The notes: generated by a model not told the origin, from the sequence alone. 64,000 bases of DNA from Branchiostoma lanceolatum (GCF_035083965.1 NC_089740.1:13986552-14050551), one strand, 5' to 3'. Positions 1-41,572 are shown, numbered from the stretch's first letter. Program-made: numbers and translations.

Positions 1-213
1 TCTAGCTGCATTAGATCTGAAATATACTTTAGTAGATGCATCGAATGTCATGTATTTAGTTTGGACTAGCCAAGGGCAAACTGAAATGAAACCTAAGAAT
101 AGCTTTTTTTATGTTGTAGAGCGACTGGATTGGGGAAACTTATCTTGTCAAATAGAGCTGCAAGTGTTTGTTTTTTCTTTGAAAAATCAATACATATTTG
201 TACAACTCCACAG

Positions 214-3200
214 GACAACTGTAGAGAGTGGCTCTTCTCCATCGGACTTGACCAATACATCAAGAACTTTGAAAATTATGGCATCTACTCCAAGAACGAC
301 ATGGCTAGCCTACGGAGCATGGACATCGGCGAGCTACTGAAAGATCTGAAGATAACAAAAATGGGTAGGTATGTTATGTTGAGGTTGGGATTTCTCGACA
401 CCGATCGTACGTTATTTCTACCGGATTACTGTAAATGCAGAAATGTTCGCGGTGGTTTTATGCTCGCGGTTTTCGCGGGACTGTTTCACCGTGAACTTAA
501 AACCACCGCGAACATTTTTGTCTAATACGGTACTATAGCGCTGCCGCGAACTTAAAACTACCACGTACACTCCATGTTCGCCTTAGTGCGAGATAAAAAC
601 CACGCGAACTTAAATGCATTTATAGTAATCGTTAATTCTGCCAGATTGCAGTCTCTACCAAACATTTACAATACACCAATTGAAGCCTGTATAAGCAGTT
701 TCCTTGTTTAATGTTTGTATCGTTTTACATTAACTTTTATTTGTTTATACAGCACACATCAACCGGATCAGCAAAGCAATAGCGACAATGAGAAGTCCTG
801 ACGAATGTAAGTACATGCATTTTTTTTTTCATTTTCATAGCGAGACATGCTTGTACTGTCGAATGCAATGAAAAAAGGCATAAAACACGATAAATGTCGC
901 ATCATGTTATATGAATAAGTACATATAAGCAGCCGGAGATCGCAGATCAGGTAAATTGTTTGCGTGATTTTGATTTTAGAAACATTTTACGAGTATCTTT
1001 TCCTGCTATATTTTTTGACCATAAACACATAATTGGATGTACATATAAATGCCGCTTCATGATGAATTCTACTAAGTTACTAACACAGAGACAAACTTTC
1101 AATCATGATCCATACTATTGTTGAATACTAAACAAACATTTGACGATGTTTTGCTACAGCTGACAGGAGGATCAGCCAGGTGAAGTCCGTGATCAGTAAG
1201 CAGGTGAAGACGCGCGTTATGCAGCAGGATGACGGCAGAACCCGCGAGTACAAGTTCTGGGACACGCTCCGGAGGGAGTGTCTGGACCCGGACATCGCGC
1301 TCTTCAGCTCGGACGGGGATCTGAGGTAATGAGATACACTTGTTAAAACTTCTACCAACTCTGCAATGTAGACCTCAATGCAATGTTTTATCCTTATACT
1401 ATGGTAAATCAATGAAATTGTATTTTTTCATATACTGTGGCTAATTGGTAACCTTGTTCCACTTTTTACCAAGTACATTGTCTTAAGAGTGAGCTTGGTG
1501 GACCTGTTGAAACCGTACAATACACAAAATCATCCCTGCCAGTAGTGTGGTCTTGATCTTCGATCAAGTGTATGTAGATCCGACTCATTCTCAGTGTTTT
1601 GTTCTAACTGTATCTAGTAGATCACTTTTATGGTTAACCTGCTCATAAGTGCAAAAAAAGTCCCAATGTTGCAAAAACAGGCATTGAGAATGAGCCGTAT
1701 CCTTACATCTGCTTTGAGATTAGTGTCGTCTGTCCATAGCGTCCTTCGCTAACTACAAACGGCTTATCACCAGCTTATAAGTAATATAACATTAGATATA
1801 TTTTATGTTATCATCCCTGTTTAGAGGGAAGCTGGTTGAGCTGCGGAACATGTGGCTGGGAGTCCTGCTCATCACTAACGTGCTGTGGATTACCATCGTG
1901 GTGTCCCTCACCTACATCCCGGAACTCAGACTGTGGGACGCCAACCCGCTCAGTCTGCTGTCACTGCTGGTGTTCGGTCTGCTACAGGTAAGCCGTGTAG
2001 TGTTCTTATGGATCACGTAGTCGAGGGTTCGAATCTCAGACCTCAGACTGTGGGACGCCAACCCGCTCAGTCTGCTGTCACTGCTGGTGTTCGGTCTGCT
2101 ACAGGTAAGCCAAGCATACGTAGTCTATATAATGATCACCCAGTCTTCTTACGGATCACGCAGTTCATGGTTCGAGTCTCAGACCTCAGACTGTGGGACG
2201 CCAACCCGCTCAGTCTGCTGTCACTGCTGGTGTTCGGTCTGCTACAGGTAGGCCGTGTAGTGTATACAGTGTTTACCCAGTCTTTTTATGGTTCAGATAG
2301 TCGAGGGTTCGAATCTCAGCCCTGAGAAGCCAATCATCTTAGTCTACTATCTCTGTTTGTGTTAGGTCTGTTACAGGTATGACGTGTTTACTGATATATT
2401 CTGTGCAGCATTAGTAGGTATAAACTACGCTCATGGTATGGATCGATCAAGTGGTCGGGGGTTCAAACTTCGCTAATTTTAGAATTGGCACTTATGTAAG
2501 AAACTGTTCGTATCTAAGAGACACGTTATGGTACTCGCTGGTAGTTCAATTTCTGTGCATATTGTGACTGGTGCTTATTGAGATCCATCTGTAGCGGCCA
2601 TATTGTCAGCTATTCTTCCAGTGGTTGCTTCCTCCTTGGTTGAAGCCATCGGGATGATGATATAGATGTATATGTAGGCTTTGGATACTTCAGTAGGCAT
2701 AAGCGTATAAGTATTGCTGTTTCGTTCCTGCAGTTGATCCAGTTCCTGGCTATGCTGTACCACCGGTTGAGAACGTTACTGCACTACATCGCCAGACTGC
2801 CCTACCCGCTCAAAGTGCACGCCATCAAGAGTATAGGAAGCAGCAAAGCAGAAATCACAATCGAAGATAAAGGTAGGAATACATGATTTATGTAATTATG
2901 CTCTGAATCAATAGATATGTGTGAACTGTTTTTATGTGTGGTTTATTTATCATTATATACTATCCCTATATGTTGTATAAAGTGCAAGATGGTTTCTGTT
3001 GAAAGTTTCTTATGGTTGATAAAACTGCTGTATCTGTATGGCAATATTAGTTTTATTTTTTTGCGTTCCTATAGGAACATATCGACGTTTAATCGTTGAC
3101 AAAAAGTTACTGGTATTAACTTCAAGAGCATGACTTGAATGATGAAAACATTCCAACCTGTGTCAAGAAGGCTATATTTTCGTGAGCGTCCGTGTGTGTC

Positions 3201-3222
3201 TGCGTGTGTGTGTGTGTGTGTG

Positions 3223-3265
<43 letters not shown>

Positions 3266-3516
3266 ATGTGTGTGCGCGTGTGTTTGTGTGTGTGTGTGTA
3301 TGTGAATATGGCATCAGCCATACCAATTTTCACTTTGCATTTAATTAAATTCAATTTTGTTTGTTATTTTCCTCTTGTTGCTTAGCAGCCGTGAGCGACC
3401 CCATGCCGAGTGCCGGAGATCTCCTCACGCGGCGCCCGACGATTCTCGGGGGAAATCGCCGCAAGGGCCCGACCACGTTTAAGACAAACCCGCTGTTCGA
3501 CAATGCAGATGAATGA
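214..3516 (+). CDS. Chitin synthase gene A, 3' part (last SAM domain to stop)
   Basis: Six exons are visible: 214-364, 753-806, 1160-1325, 1825-1987, 2734-2872 and 3386-3516 (stop TGA at 3514-3516). The gene starts left of the window. Exons 1-2 encode a SAM domain ([19 protein letters not shown], then KITKMG and HINRISKAI). Exon 3 matches the animal chitin synthase stretch with [20 protein letters not shown]. Exons 4-5 give two membrane helices ([18 protein letters not shown] and [18 protein letters not shown]). The last exon is a basic cytosolic tail ending NPLFDNADE. Exon sizes 151, 54, 166, 163 and 139 nearly copy those of gene B (151, 54, 163, 163, 145), and phases 1-1-2-0-1 agree, so the model is firm. 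The product would be a plasma-membrane UDP-GlcNAc polymerase, but the catalytic part lies outside the window. Confidence 0.88.
440..514. repeat. Short hairpin repeat in gene A intron
   Basis: An inverted repeat pairs GTTCGCGGTGGTTTTA near 445 with AAAACCACCGCGAAC near 500. Degenerate copies of the same words (CGCGAACTTAAA) continue to about 615. It looks like a small non-autonomous element; no coding content is seen. Confidence 0.5.
1988..2390 (+). repeat. Tandem copies of an exon 3' edge plus splice donor (gene A)
   Basis: The last ~63 bases of exon 1825-1987 (encoding [21 protein letters not shown] without its first residue) are repeated almost unchanged at 2042-2104 and 2185-2247, each followed by GTAAGCC or GTAGGCC. 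A fourth, degenerate copy lies at about 2325-2385. The units are 117-143 bp and include intron sequence with a B-box-like GGTTCGAATCTC. The copies have no acceptor directly in front, so they offer alternative donors rather than complete exons. Confidence 0.85.
3194..3300. repeat. (GT)n microsatellite
   Basis: Nearly pure GT dinucleotide with a few GC/GT interruptions, in the last intron of gene A. Open frames of alternating Val/Cys or Thr/His here are artefacts. Confidence 0.95.
3386..3391 (+). promoter_or_regulatory. NAGNAG tandem splice acceptor, gene A last exon
   Basis: The acceptor reads CTTAGCAGCC. Cutting after TAG or after CAG both keep the phase-1 frame and differ by one alanine. 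Which is used cannot be told from the DNA. Confidence 0.5.
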
Positions 3517-3520
3517 AAAT

Positions 3521-3526
3521 AATAAA
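3521..3526 (+). promoter_or_regulatory. Possible poly(A) signal, gene A
   Basis: AATAAA lies five bases after the stop codon. This would give a very short 3' UTR; ATTAAA near 4232 is an alternative for a longer one. Confidence 0.4.
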
Positions 3527-5248
3527 ATTGTATAAAATTTACTGTCACATAACTTTTAGTATCCACCATCTTGCTTGGTTAAAGACGCGTTGATAGCCAT
3601 ACCGTAAGAAACATCATAAGACATTGATTACTACCTCAGCATGCATGAAAGTGCTAATCTATGAATAGCTTCCTAATTATGAATTTACTGTGAATCACTG
3701 TACATAGTGTATATAACTTTTTACCTGAGTCAGGCACAGTGACTTATTATTTGTCAGACCTTCGTATCAAGTACTTAGTAATATGTTGAAGATGATTTGA
3801 AGGTGTTATAGGCTGCTAAATATTTGCACCATTGAAGTTAATGCCTGTGAAATATACAGAAGACAACACTACCAACCTTAACTTGGACCTACATATTATG
3901 TTTATTGTTTATGTCAGACGAACTACGTTGCATATGGACATTTCGATTTTGGGAGACGATTGACACGAAAGAGACAATCTGAGAGTCGTGCTGTGCAGAT
4001 ATAAAAAGTAATTCGTATTTATTTGATATTGCCAGTAGGAGAAACTGAGATATATATGAAGTATTCGCTAATTTTGTAATATATAACTTCAGGTTTACAT
4101 ACCAGAAAATGTTTATCTATGAAATCGACATCTGTAAACTTTAAAAGGATTGATTAATATAAGACTGACAAGTGCCTTCTACTGTTAGGAATACCAACTT
4201 TGTACTTTATGTACTTTTTCAACGTTTATGCATTAAAATTCTACATAGAAGCAAGTCTTTTCTTTCTAATGAAAGCGTACCCAAAAGTGCTGTAGGACAT
4301 TTTTTTTGCACTGAATGGTTGTAGAAAATAATGACCTTGTAATGTTCAGGGCAAACATTTTATGAAAAGTATCAGATTTGAAATAAGTAAAATAACTTAA
4401 ATAAGCATAAAGTTATCCGATTTAACATACTAGTAGGCAACACAACAAGCAAAATGATCAGATTTAACATAAGTGACATTAAGTACAAAATCATTAGCTT
4501 TATAGCAAGCAACATAAACAACAATATTGTCGGATTGCACAAAAGCAACAGAAACAACAAAATTGTCGGATTGCACGAAAGCAGCATAAAACAGAAAATG
4601 ATCCGATAATAAGCAGCAGCAAACCTCAGAAAACATAAAATAGAGGAAGAAGAGATCACCCCAGACGACACGTACACACAAAATTGATCTGGAGGATATT
4701 TCTTGATATATATGTAACACTCTTCGGATTAAAAACAAAACCGTGTCCTGTACATCAGCGGTTACATAGACCGATTATTATGATATGTGTTATGTATATG
4801 TAGTGACGCATTGCAAAATTAAAGACAATAATTAGATTTTTGGACTCTTAGCAACTTCCACTGGTACTGCAGTGGAACTGCCGGCTTCTTTAAAGGCAAC
4901 CAAAGCAATATTAGGGCCCAAAATATGGAAATGAAAAAATGCTAAACTCTTTATGGTAGTGTCATTTCCTATCACTATTTAGCACATTTGCGCGAGAACT
5001 TCATACTTTGAGTATTTCAAAACCGCGCAATAGCGCGCCGTAAGATGATTCCCTTAGTTTCGCAAGCCTACAAAAACCCTGGCGACGATTATGACTGAGT
5101 TTTAACATCACAAGGACGTCGTATTTTTGCATGATGGACGTCGCTATACATTATGATAGTGTTGTTTGAACTAATCATGTGTGGAAATGATTGAAAAAAT
5201 TCACTTTCAAAATTCGATTTTCGGGCCCTTATATTGTTCGTATTTCCT
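3527..5248. other. Intergenic, convergent genes A and B
   Basis: AT-rich sequence with no supported gene. Between about 4390 and 4610 there are degenerate ~40-50 bp tandem units sharing ACATAA, AAATTGTCGGATTGCAC and AAAATGATCCGAT. Both genes point into this 1.7 kb interval, so their 3' UTRs probably lie here. Confidence 0.6.
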
Positions 5249-34418
<29,170 letters not shown>

Positions 34419-35573
34419 GTTCTTTCCAACTTCTTACGTTCCACTGTAACTTCAAGTTCAGTGGAAGCTACCTGAAACGTCTGACCGTTTCCAAATTCTA
34501 TCCAGCTGCTTGTGTACGTAACAGTCGCCTTACGAGCTTCGATCAACTCGTCTGAATGGGAGAGTGACCAGGTACAAAGGGAAACTTCTGACGCGAAAGT
34601 TTTCCACCCCCTTTTTGCACAGGTGTAAGTTACACCTGTAGAGGGTTCGGCCTCGAGCCGTGACACTGACACAAAAGACAAGGAAGTAAAATTCGACACC
34701 ACAGGCGGACCTTCAAACAACGCGCGCGAAAGGAGCACAGTACTCACTAGCGCAGTCAGGCGTTTCTTGTATTTGCCAAGGGATACGTTGCATTCAAATC
34801 GCGTTCATTAACCCTTGTACTGCTGGATTTCTTGAGCAAAAATAAACCCTCACTGCTGTAGTGCCTAGACACATTTGAAATAAAACAAAAGGTACTCAGT
34901 TTGATATTGCTCATTTTTTAAGTTACTTCGAATTCGCTTTACAACAATCCGCGCGGGTGCAACAAATATACGCATTCTAGAAATACCCTCAACCCGACAC
35001 TTGCCAGGGCTAGCGTACAGAACAAGCACGTGCATAACCACAATTGTAGGACTCATCAGGAATAGTTAAGATAGGTGGATTCAAAGTGTGCCCCAATCCT
35101 CAAAATGCCATGACACACTATCTGTCGGCATGCACCGTCACCGCTTTTTTTTACACGCATGCTTGTAATGGAATACCACAAGGATGACGGTTTAAAGGGA
35201 TAGTTGTAAGCATAATGACAAACAAACAAACGGACGAGGGATTGTCTTGATGTTTTAGTATCTTAGTATCTGTCTTGATAAGACCTCAAATAATCCGACT
35301 TCGGGCCTCCTAGCTGCTAATTGTCGGATACTGCAGCGGTTTTTGTATTTCTGATCTAAAGACTATGACAGAACCTACAAAACCGATCGTCGGGTAGGAT
35401 ATACGACAATCTGTTCTATCAGCTGAATTTCGCGCGACACATCCCCACAAGTGTCCTTTGAATGACCCTAGTTTGCGGTTGTTAGAAGTATCGTGCTACG
35501 ACCAGTAGTGCAACAAGGCATGCGCTGTGGCAACAATCTTTTTTTGTAGATCTTGTCCGAGTACTTACTGCAC

Positions 35574-36090
35574 CACCGAGAGAAAATGGCGGGAACTAAT
35601 CTCACTTTTGAAGACGAAGAATAGATTTTATAGAAATAGTTACTCATACAAACAACTGTATAAAATTTTGAAATTTCTATTCTGTTCCTTGAGTAACAAT
35701 TTCTGGCTTATCTTAGTACCTGGATGTGTAACCTCCATCGACATATATTCAAGTCAAAGCTAATTGCGCAACAGTGTAGCAGGTAAAATATGCAACGTAA
35801 AACGTTATTTAGCGCTACTGGCTAGTTACATCTCATTAACAGTCAGAAGCGAGACGTTCTGTTATCATGATGATGTTAATTACAATGGGCAGGTATTGCT
35901 GGCTTAGAATAGAATAGAGCTTACAGGTCAAGTCAAAGTAAATTGCACAACAGTTGTAGCAGATAAAATGCAAAGGCAAAATGTTAAATAGGGCTAGTTA
36001 CATCGGATAAACATTCAGTAGCGAAAAGTTCTGTTATATGATGATGATGATTATATTGGGCTTTCCACAGGGAGAAAAAGACGAAGAATG
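35574..36090 (+). pseudogene. Sulfotransferase 3'-end relic
   Basis: 35574-35624 repeats the last coding bases of the sulfotransferase at 37161-40542 (HREKMAGT, then LTFEDEE and a stop). Two copies of its 3' UTR follow (about 35748-35890 and 35928-36070; shared words TGTAGCAG(G/A)TAAAAT and ATGATGATG), and a further tail fragment lies near 36062-36090. No upstream coding exons are seen, so it is either the remains of a lost tandem gene or a copied 3' end. Confidence 0.75.
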
Positions 36091-36492
36091 ATAAGAAAAG
36101 TCAAATTTTATCCCTGATCTTTTCTTTTCATAAAACTGAATACAATGAAGCATCTGGTGTCACATCATTGACGTTTTTGAACTTTTATTAAATCAACACT
36201 GAAATCTTACTCTAGATGATGCCATTCTTTCATTAGACGTGTATTGGGGTTAATAAGGGTAAGGTAGCCGTCTTAAAGTACACTTCATTAAAATGATAAG
36301 CGTCAATATGCAATATGATACAGCCAGATGACGTCGACCAATCAGATGTCCCCATTTCATATCGGTTATGATGCCGTAACGTCATAGAAGTGCGTCAAGA
36401 GGTGAATAATAAACCTCAAAAGGTCAGGTATTACCTGACTCGTTCGACCCGAGCATTATTTATGGGGAGAGGACTCATGTTTTTGTTAATTT

Positions 36493-37003
36493 GTAGCCCA
36501 GCTTATGTTGTCAAATAGGCAGGTTTTGAAAGTCAGTGGAGTGACACGAAATGTCATTGACCTCTGTGTCGTTGAACCCTGTTTCTTTGTTAAGACCCTC
36601 AAAAGAAAGATGCATTTTGCAAGACACATTCACGGCCCTAAATCATCCGTATGCCCAAAAGTCAGTGTTCGAACCAATGAATACAAGTTGAACAATCCAA
36701 TTGTTCCCAATTTTTTTTTGCAATAAAAGGTCAATTTACCGCTAAACGTTGCCAGGACACCCCCCCCCCCCTTAAAACTCTCACAAGATAGTTGCATTTT
36801 GCACGTTACATCTACGACTGTCCTAAGAATGACCCCGATTTCCTAATTTGGTTAGGTAAACCTACCGCGCGACTGGTGTGACGTGTACAGTGAGCGACTT
36901 GTACGGTGTGCGCAAAGAAAAAGGTCAACGACACAGAGGTCCATGACATTTCGTATCACTAAACTTTCACCGTTGGACCTGCCTGTTTTGACAACATAAG
37001 CTC
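36493..37003. repeat. Large inverted repeat upstream of the sulfotransferase
   Basis: Arms of about 95 bp (AGCTTATGTTGTCAAA, ACGAAATGTCAT, GACCTCTGTGTCGTTGA) at 36493-36590 and 36915-37003 in opposite orientation. The right arm ends about 160 bp before the start codon, so it overlaps the likely promoter. Confidence 0.7.
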
Positions 37004-37160
37004 GGTTTCGTTGAAGAAGTCTGCCAACGGCGTCTGCTATATATTAGTTCGGAAACATTCGTACAACTACGTTTGTATAAAGAGGACCTTCCTTTCTTGC
37101 TGGAGACTCTTGAATTGGTTCTTGCTTGCTGAGCGTCCGTACACTCCACTGCAACTCAAC

Positions 37161-40100
37161 ATGGCCGTCAAGCCGAACGTGCCTTCGCCATTTTGTTTCC
37201 AGGGTGCCTGGTTCTTTCCCCCGGTGAGCCCGCGCGGTTTGGAGCAAGTCGAGTCGTTTGAGGTCAGAGACGATGATGTTTTCGTGTCCGCCTTCCCAAA
37301 GTCAGGTAAGAAAGGGTTAACCCTATCTTGACGGGGGGTGGGGGGGGGGGGTGGCTAAAAGTGCCCGCGCCAACTTTGGCGTCCTATAGTTGCTGAACGA
37401 CGTGGGCTAGGGCCACCAAACTTGGTGACTTTTCCTAGAATTTAGTTGGCAACAATTTTGTAGCAAAAGTATAAGTTTATGATCTTTTTTGGGTTGCCAT
37501 GGCAACGAGTTTCTGACAGGCATATATTACGAAATTCTCATATTTCGGTTTAAATAATGAGGTTTACCCTTTTTTCTTAAATGATCGATTAATACCATCA
37601 GGTATTACAGGAATTCCCTATTTACACGATTTTTAGCCAAAAAATTACATTTATGACGTCATAAATACGTCATATTACGTTATAACAGTACCAAAATTTT
37701 TAGAAATTATACATCTTTACATATACATCACTCTCTGCAAATTTGGTGATTATGCCACATACCGTTTTGAAGTTATGAGGGGGGGGCGAATACCCCCCCA
37801 CCCCCCACCCCCGCTCCAGGAAGTCCAACTGAAAACGGTCTAGATAGGTTTAACTAAAAGAGAATGATAGTATTGTTAAAAAAACGGTTATAGAGGGAGG
37901 GGCACAAGTCCAAAGTACAAATAACAAGGCGCAGGCAAATGATTTGACTTAGATTCGTAAATCGTGGTTAGGGGCACAGTTTACGCTATTATCTTCCTGA
38001 AATAAACGTAATATGTAATAAGCGTAATCTCAGCCATCAAACCAAGGATCCTCAAGAAGCGAGACAGTCAGAAAACGTTACAATCTCCCGTCTCTAGATT
38101 TATCTCTTCCCAACTTCTGCTTGGAAACGAAATTTATTTCGGTCCTAGGAACGACGTGGACACAGCAGATCGTCTCACTCGTGACCTCCGGAAGTAATTT
38201 CAGCGAGGTCAGTAAGATTGACATGAATAAGCGGGTTCCGTGGCTGGAGTCAGCTGACCTTTTAGGTGGACCAGATGCGCCCCCTATCATCTCAGTGCTG
38301 AAGGACAGCCCCTCCCCACGTCTGATGAAGACCCACCTTTCCTACGGAATGCTGCCTAAGCAAGCTCGAGAGGGGAAAGGAAAGGTAAGGTATTTTGATT
38401 AAAGAGTAAAATTCCCTCTTTGGAATAAAGTACTGGAAAAACTCTATTTAGTATACCTCACCATAGTAAAAGTCAAATTGCAAGATGATGTTTCCTGTGT
38501 ATTATCATGTAAACCATATACGTATACTGTATATAACTCATATTGAATAGCGTAGTGTTTAGTCCTAGGTTATGTAGTATTGTTACAGACAAAGGCATAT
38601 ATGCCTTGATATTTAATACTGCTTAAGAATTTGCCATACATTGCCCTGTTACATTTGTTGTGCAATAAAGCTTGATTGATTGATGTTGATTTGAGATTTG
38701 AAAAAGTAGTTTGAATCGAGGATAAGCATGTTGGCATGTTCTTGCTGCAGATCGTCTACTGCGCCCGGAACCCGAAAGATGTGGTCGTCTCCGTCCACAA
38801 CATGGCACAGATGAACGACTTGTTGGATCCCTTGTCTTGGGAAGAGGGACTGGAGAAATTCCTCTCTGGTAGTATTCAGGTTTATTGTATAGCTTTGTCA
38901 AGTCTTTGCAAAAGAAGTGACAGAAGTTAATACCCTCTAGCAGCTTTCTTGGGAACTGCAGGGATACTTTAGCTCCAGTTCCTTTGCAAAAGGACACATC
39001 ATGTAATGAACGGCTTTCGTAAATTTTGACCTGCAGATATCGTTGATGATGACCAACATTATGGTTTCTAAATCAATGAAATTAGAGCTTAATTTTCATA
39101 ATCAATGAGACAGACTTTCTCAAGTGGGATCATTTTTAGCTCCTCTAAGTCTTTCTAATCTGAACTCTTGACGTGGAATGTATTGAAGTAAACAATATCT
39201 ATCTTGGTGTTTTTTACCTGTGTTTGGTAGTTAACATAGTTCTGGGTTGATTCGTCAAGCAAAATAAATATATTTTAACGCTTATCTGTATTGCAGCACC
39301 ACCTGCAAACTCATGGTGGAACGTGATTCCGGAGTACTGGCGTCACAAGGACGACGACTATCTTCTCTTCATTAAGTATGAGGACATGAAAAAAGTAGGA
39401 CACATCTTTGATAATTCGGTTCTTTTGTTTCTTCTGAACAGGACTGAAAAACAAGAAGAGAATGATATGGATGTTTATACCTATGTATGAATTGATTTAT
39501 ATAGGACCTGCGTGGCCATGTGGTGAAGATCGCGGAGTTCTTGGGAAGGACCCTGACAGCAGAACAAGTAGACGAGGTGACAGCCAACTGTACTTTTACC
39601 GCCATGAAGGAAAATCCGGCAACAAACGTGTCACGTAACCCTATCATGCAGGAGAAGGTTTTCAAACGCGGGAGGGAAAGGGGAATCGAGTTTGTGCGAA
39701 AAGGTACGTGACTGCACACACATGTTTTGGTCCCTCACATCTTTAACCAAACAACATGGCGGACGCCAAATGACGTCATAGCCACGTGACTGCACACACA
39801 TGTTTTGGTTCATCAAATCTTTAACTAAACAACATGACGGACGCCAAATGACGTCATAGCCACGTGACTGCACACACATGTTTTCGTTCCTCAAATCTTT
39901 AACCAAACAACATGGCGGACAGCCAAATGACGCTATAGCCACGTAACTGCACACACATATTTTCTGTGTCTCCACATAGTCTGTAATCAACACTAGTTTT
40001 AATTCCTCAAATCTTTAACCAAACAACATGGCGGACGCCAAATGACGTCGTCATAGCCACTTAACTGCAAATCTATGGTTTCTCTGACCCAACAGAGTCC

Positions 40101-40542
40101 TCCAATCAACAAATAGTTTCAATTCCTCAACTCTTTAACCAAACAATATGGCAGACGCCACGTGACTGCAAACCCATGTTTTCTGTGTCCCTCCACCTAG
40201 TCTGTAATCAACACTAGTTTAAGTTCCTTAAATCTTTAACCAAACAACATGGCGGATCCAAATGACGTCACAGCCACGTGACTGCAAACCTATGTTTTCT
40301 GTGTCTCCCCACCTAGTCTGTAATCAACACTAGTTTAAGTTCCTCAAATCTTTAACCAAACAACATGGCGGAGGCTGAATGACGTCATGGCCACGTGACT
40401 GCAAACCCATGTTTTCTCCGTCTCCCCAGGGAAGGTTGGCGACTGGAGGAACTGGTTCTCTCCGCAGCAGCTGGAGAAATTCGAGGCTTTCCACCGGGAG
40501 AAAATGGCGGGAACTGATCTCACTTTTGAAGACGAAGAATAG
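37161..40542 (+). CDS. Cytosolic sulfotransferase (SULT family)
   Basis: Six exons: 37161-37305, 38149-38384, 38751-38868, 39297-39394, 39505-39703, 40430-40542 (stop TAG). The sum is 909 nt, 302 aa, the normal SULT length. The family transfers sulfate from PAPS to hydroxyl or amine groups of small molecules in the cytosol. Motifs: PAPS 5'-phosphosulfate loop FPKSGTTW (Lys47); catalytic His111 in RLMKTHLSYGMLP; 3'-phosphate contacts Arg133 and Ser141 in YCARNPKDVVVSVHN; C-terminal RKGKVGDWRNWF. All key residues are present, so it should be active; the substrate cannot be told. The start is the ATG in AACATGG. AATAAA at 40923-40928 may be the poly(A) signal. The gene lies between the divergent chitin synthases B and C; a functional link is not shown. 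Confidence 0.93.
39704..40429 (+). repeat. Tandem repeat filling sulfotransferase intron 5
   Basis: Eight copies of a 78-bp or ~116-bp unit run from the donor to the acceptor. Each has variants of CCACGTGACTGCA(C/A)A, TTCCTCAAATCTTTAACCAA, AACATGGCGGA and AAATGACGTCA. The first unit includes the splice donor itself (GTACGTGACTGCA), and the last leads straight into the acceptor. Confidence 0.9.
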
Positions 40543-41153
40543 ATGTTATAGGTCAAGTCGAGGTTAATTGACAAGAGTTGTAGCAGGTAAAATGCAAAGA
40601 CAAAACGATATGTATGTAGAACTATTTGCTAGTTACTAGTGCATCGGATAAACCTTCAGTAGCTAGAAGTGCTATCATATGATGATGATAACTGCATTGG
40701 TTTTCCACCGGGCGAAAAAGGCGGGCATAGACAAGAGGAAGAGCAGACTGCGAAAGTCAAGTCAAGGTTTATAAAACAACTACAGTTGCAACAGGCATCA
40801 TATGAGGCAAAGCGATGTAAACGATCGAAACTGCTGGCTATCTACAATGGACAAACATTCAGGCACTTATCTTACAACGAAGCAAACAACCCCTGGTTAA
40901 AGATTATATATGCATGGCGTAGAATAAAGAAAACAGTAACATCTATCGGCTTTTCCTGTCATAATTCGGCTAATCAGTTGGCAGTTACGTCACAAGATGT
41001 CAAGGTCTAAGTTTAAACTACTTAGTTGGAGTTAACTCTTATCACGCCAGGGGGCGCATTGGACAACAAGCTTTCGCTCCACTGTGTGTGACCTTTGGTC
41101 ATGGTTTTCTTTTGCGAGGGTTGGACGATTTAGACTTCGGCGGTTGCTAACTC
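40543..41153 (+). other. Sulfotransferase 3' flank
   Basis: Probable 3' UTR. At about 40697-40740 there is another degraded copy of the terminal exon edge (TTCCACCGGGCGAAAAAGGC). From about 40985 begins a segment that is repeated before the second tRNA-Pro (see 42479). Confidence 0.5.
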
Positions 41154-41225
41154 GGCTCGCTGGTCTAGTGGCATGATTCTCGCTTAGGGTGCGAGAGGTC
41201 CCGGGTTCAATTCCCGGGCGAGCCC
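41154..41225 (+). tRNA. tRNA-Pro (anticodon AGG)
   Basis: GGCTCGC acceptor stem pairs with GCGAGCC. D arm TGGTCTAGTGGCATGA, anticodon stem-loop TCTCGC-TTAGGGT-GCGAGA with AGG at the loop centre, T arm CCCGGGTTCAATTCCCGGG. 72 bases with no intron. A TTTT tract six bases downstream fits Pol III termination. Confidence 0.95.
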
Positions 41226-41572
41226 TATAGTTTTGAGCAGGTGGCCTGTACCAGGCTCTTATTTTCCATAGAGAATATATTCTTTACAACCTTTACTGAT
41301 CATATTAGCTCTCTAACGCATCTCGCTGTACTTGAACTTTAAAATTTCCGTCAGGTTTATAGAAAAAAATCTTTAAATAGAAGGTACATTCTCGGATAGC
41401 AGAGTGGTAAACAGCAATTCAGAAACTTCCCCAAAACATCTGCTTGGATGATAGCAAGCTGTCGAGGTTTCTCCCCAACATCTGCTTGGAAACTCGCCAA
41501 CACCAGCAGAGTTCCACGTGCTACACTTCCGGTCCCTTTCCCTGTCCCTCAGCCTGAGCATACGTCACAACA

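Larger units (their letters stand above)
34419..37160. other. Spacer between gene B start and sulfotransferase
   Basis: Contains the gene B promoter side (no TATA box recognised), a sulfotransferase 3'-end relic (35574-36090) and a large inverted repeat (36493-37003). No further gene is supported. Confidence 0.5.

Noticed and set aside
39704..40429. Regular repeats resembling a CRISPR array
   Set aside because: The whole unit is repeated, with no unique spacers, inside a eukaryotic intron.
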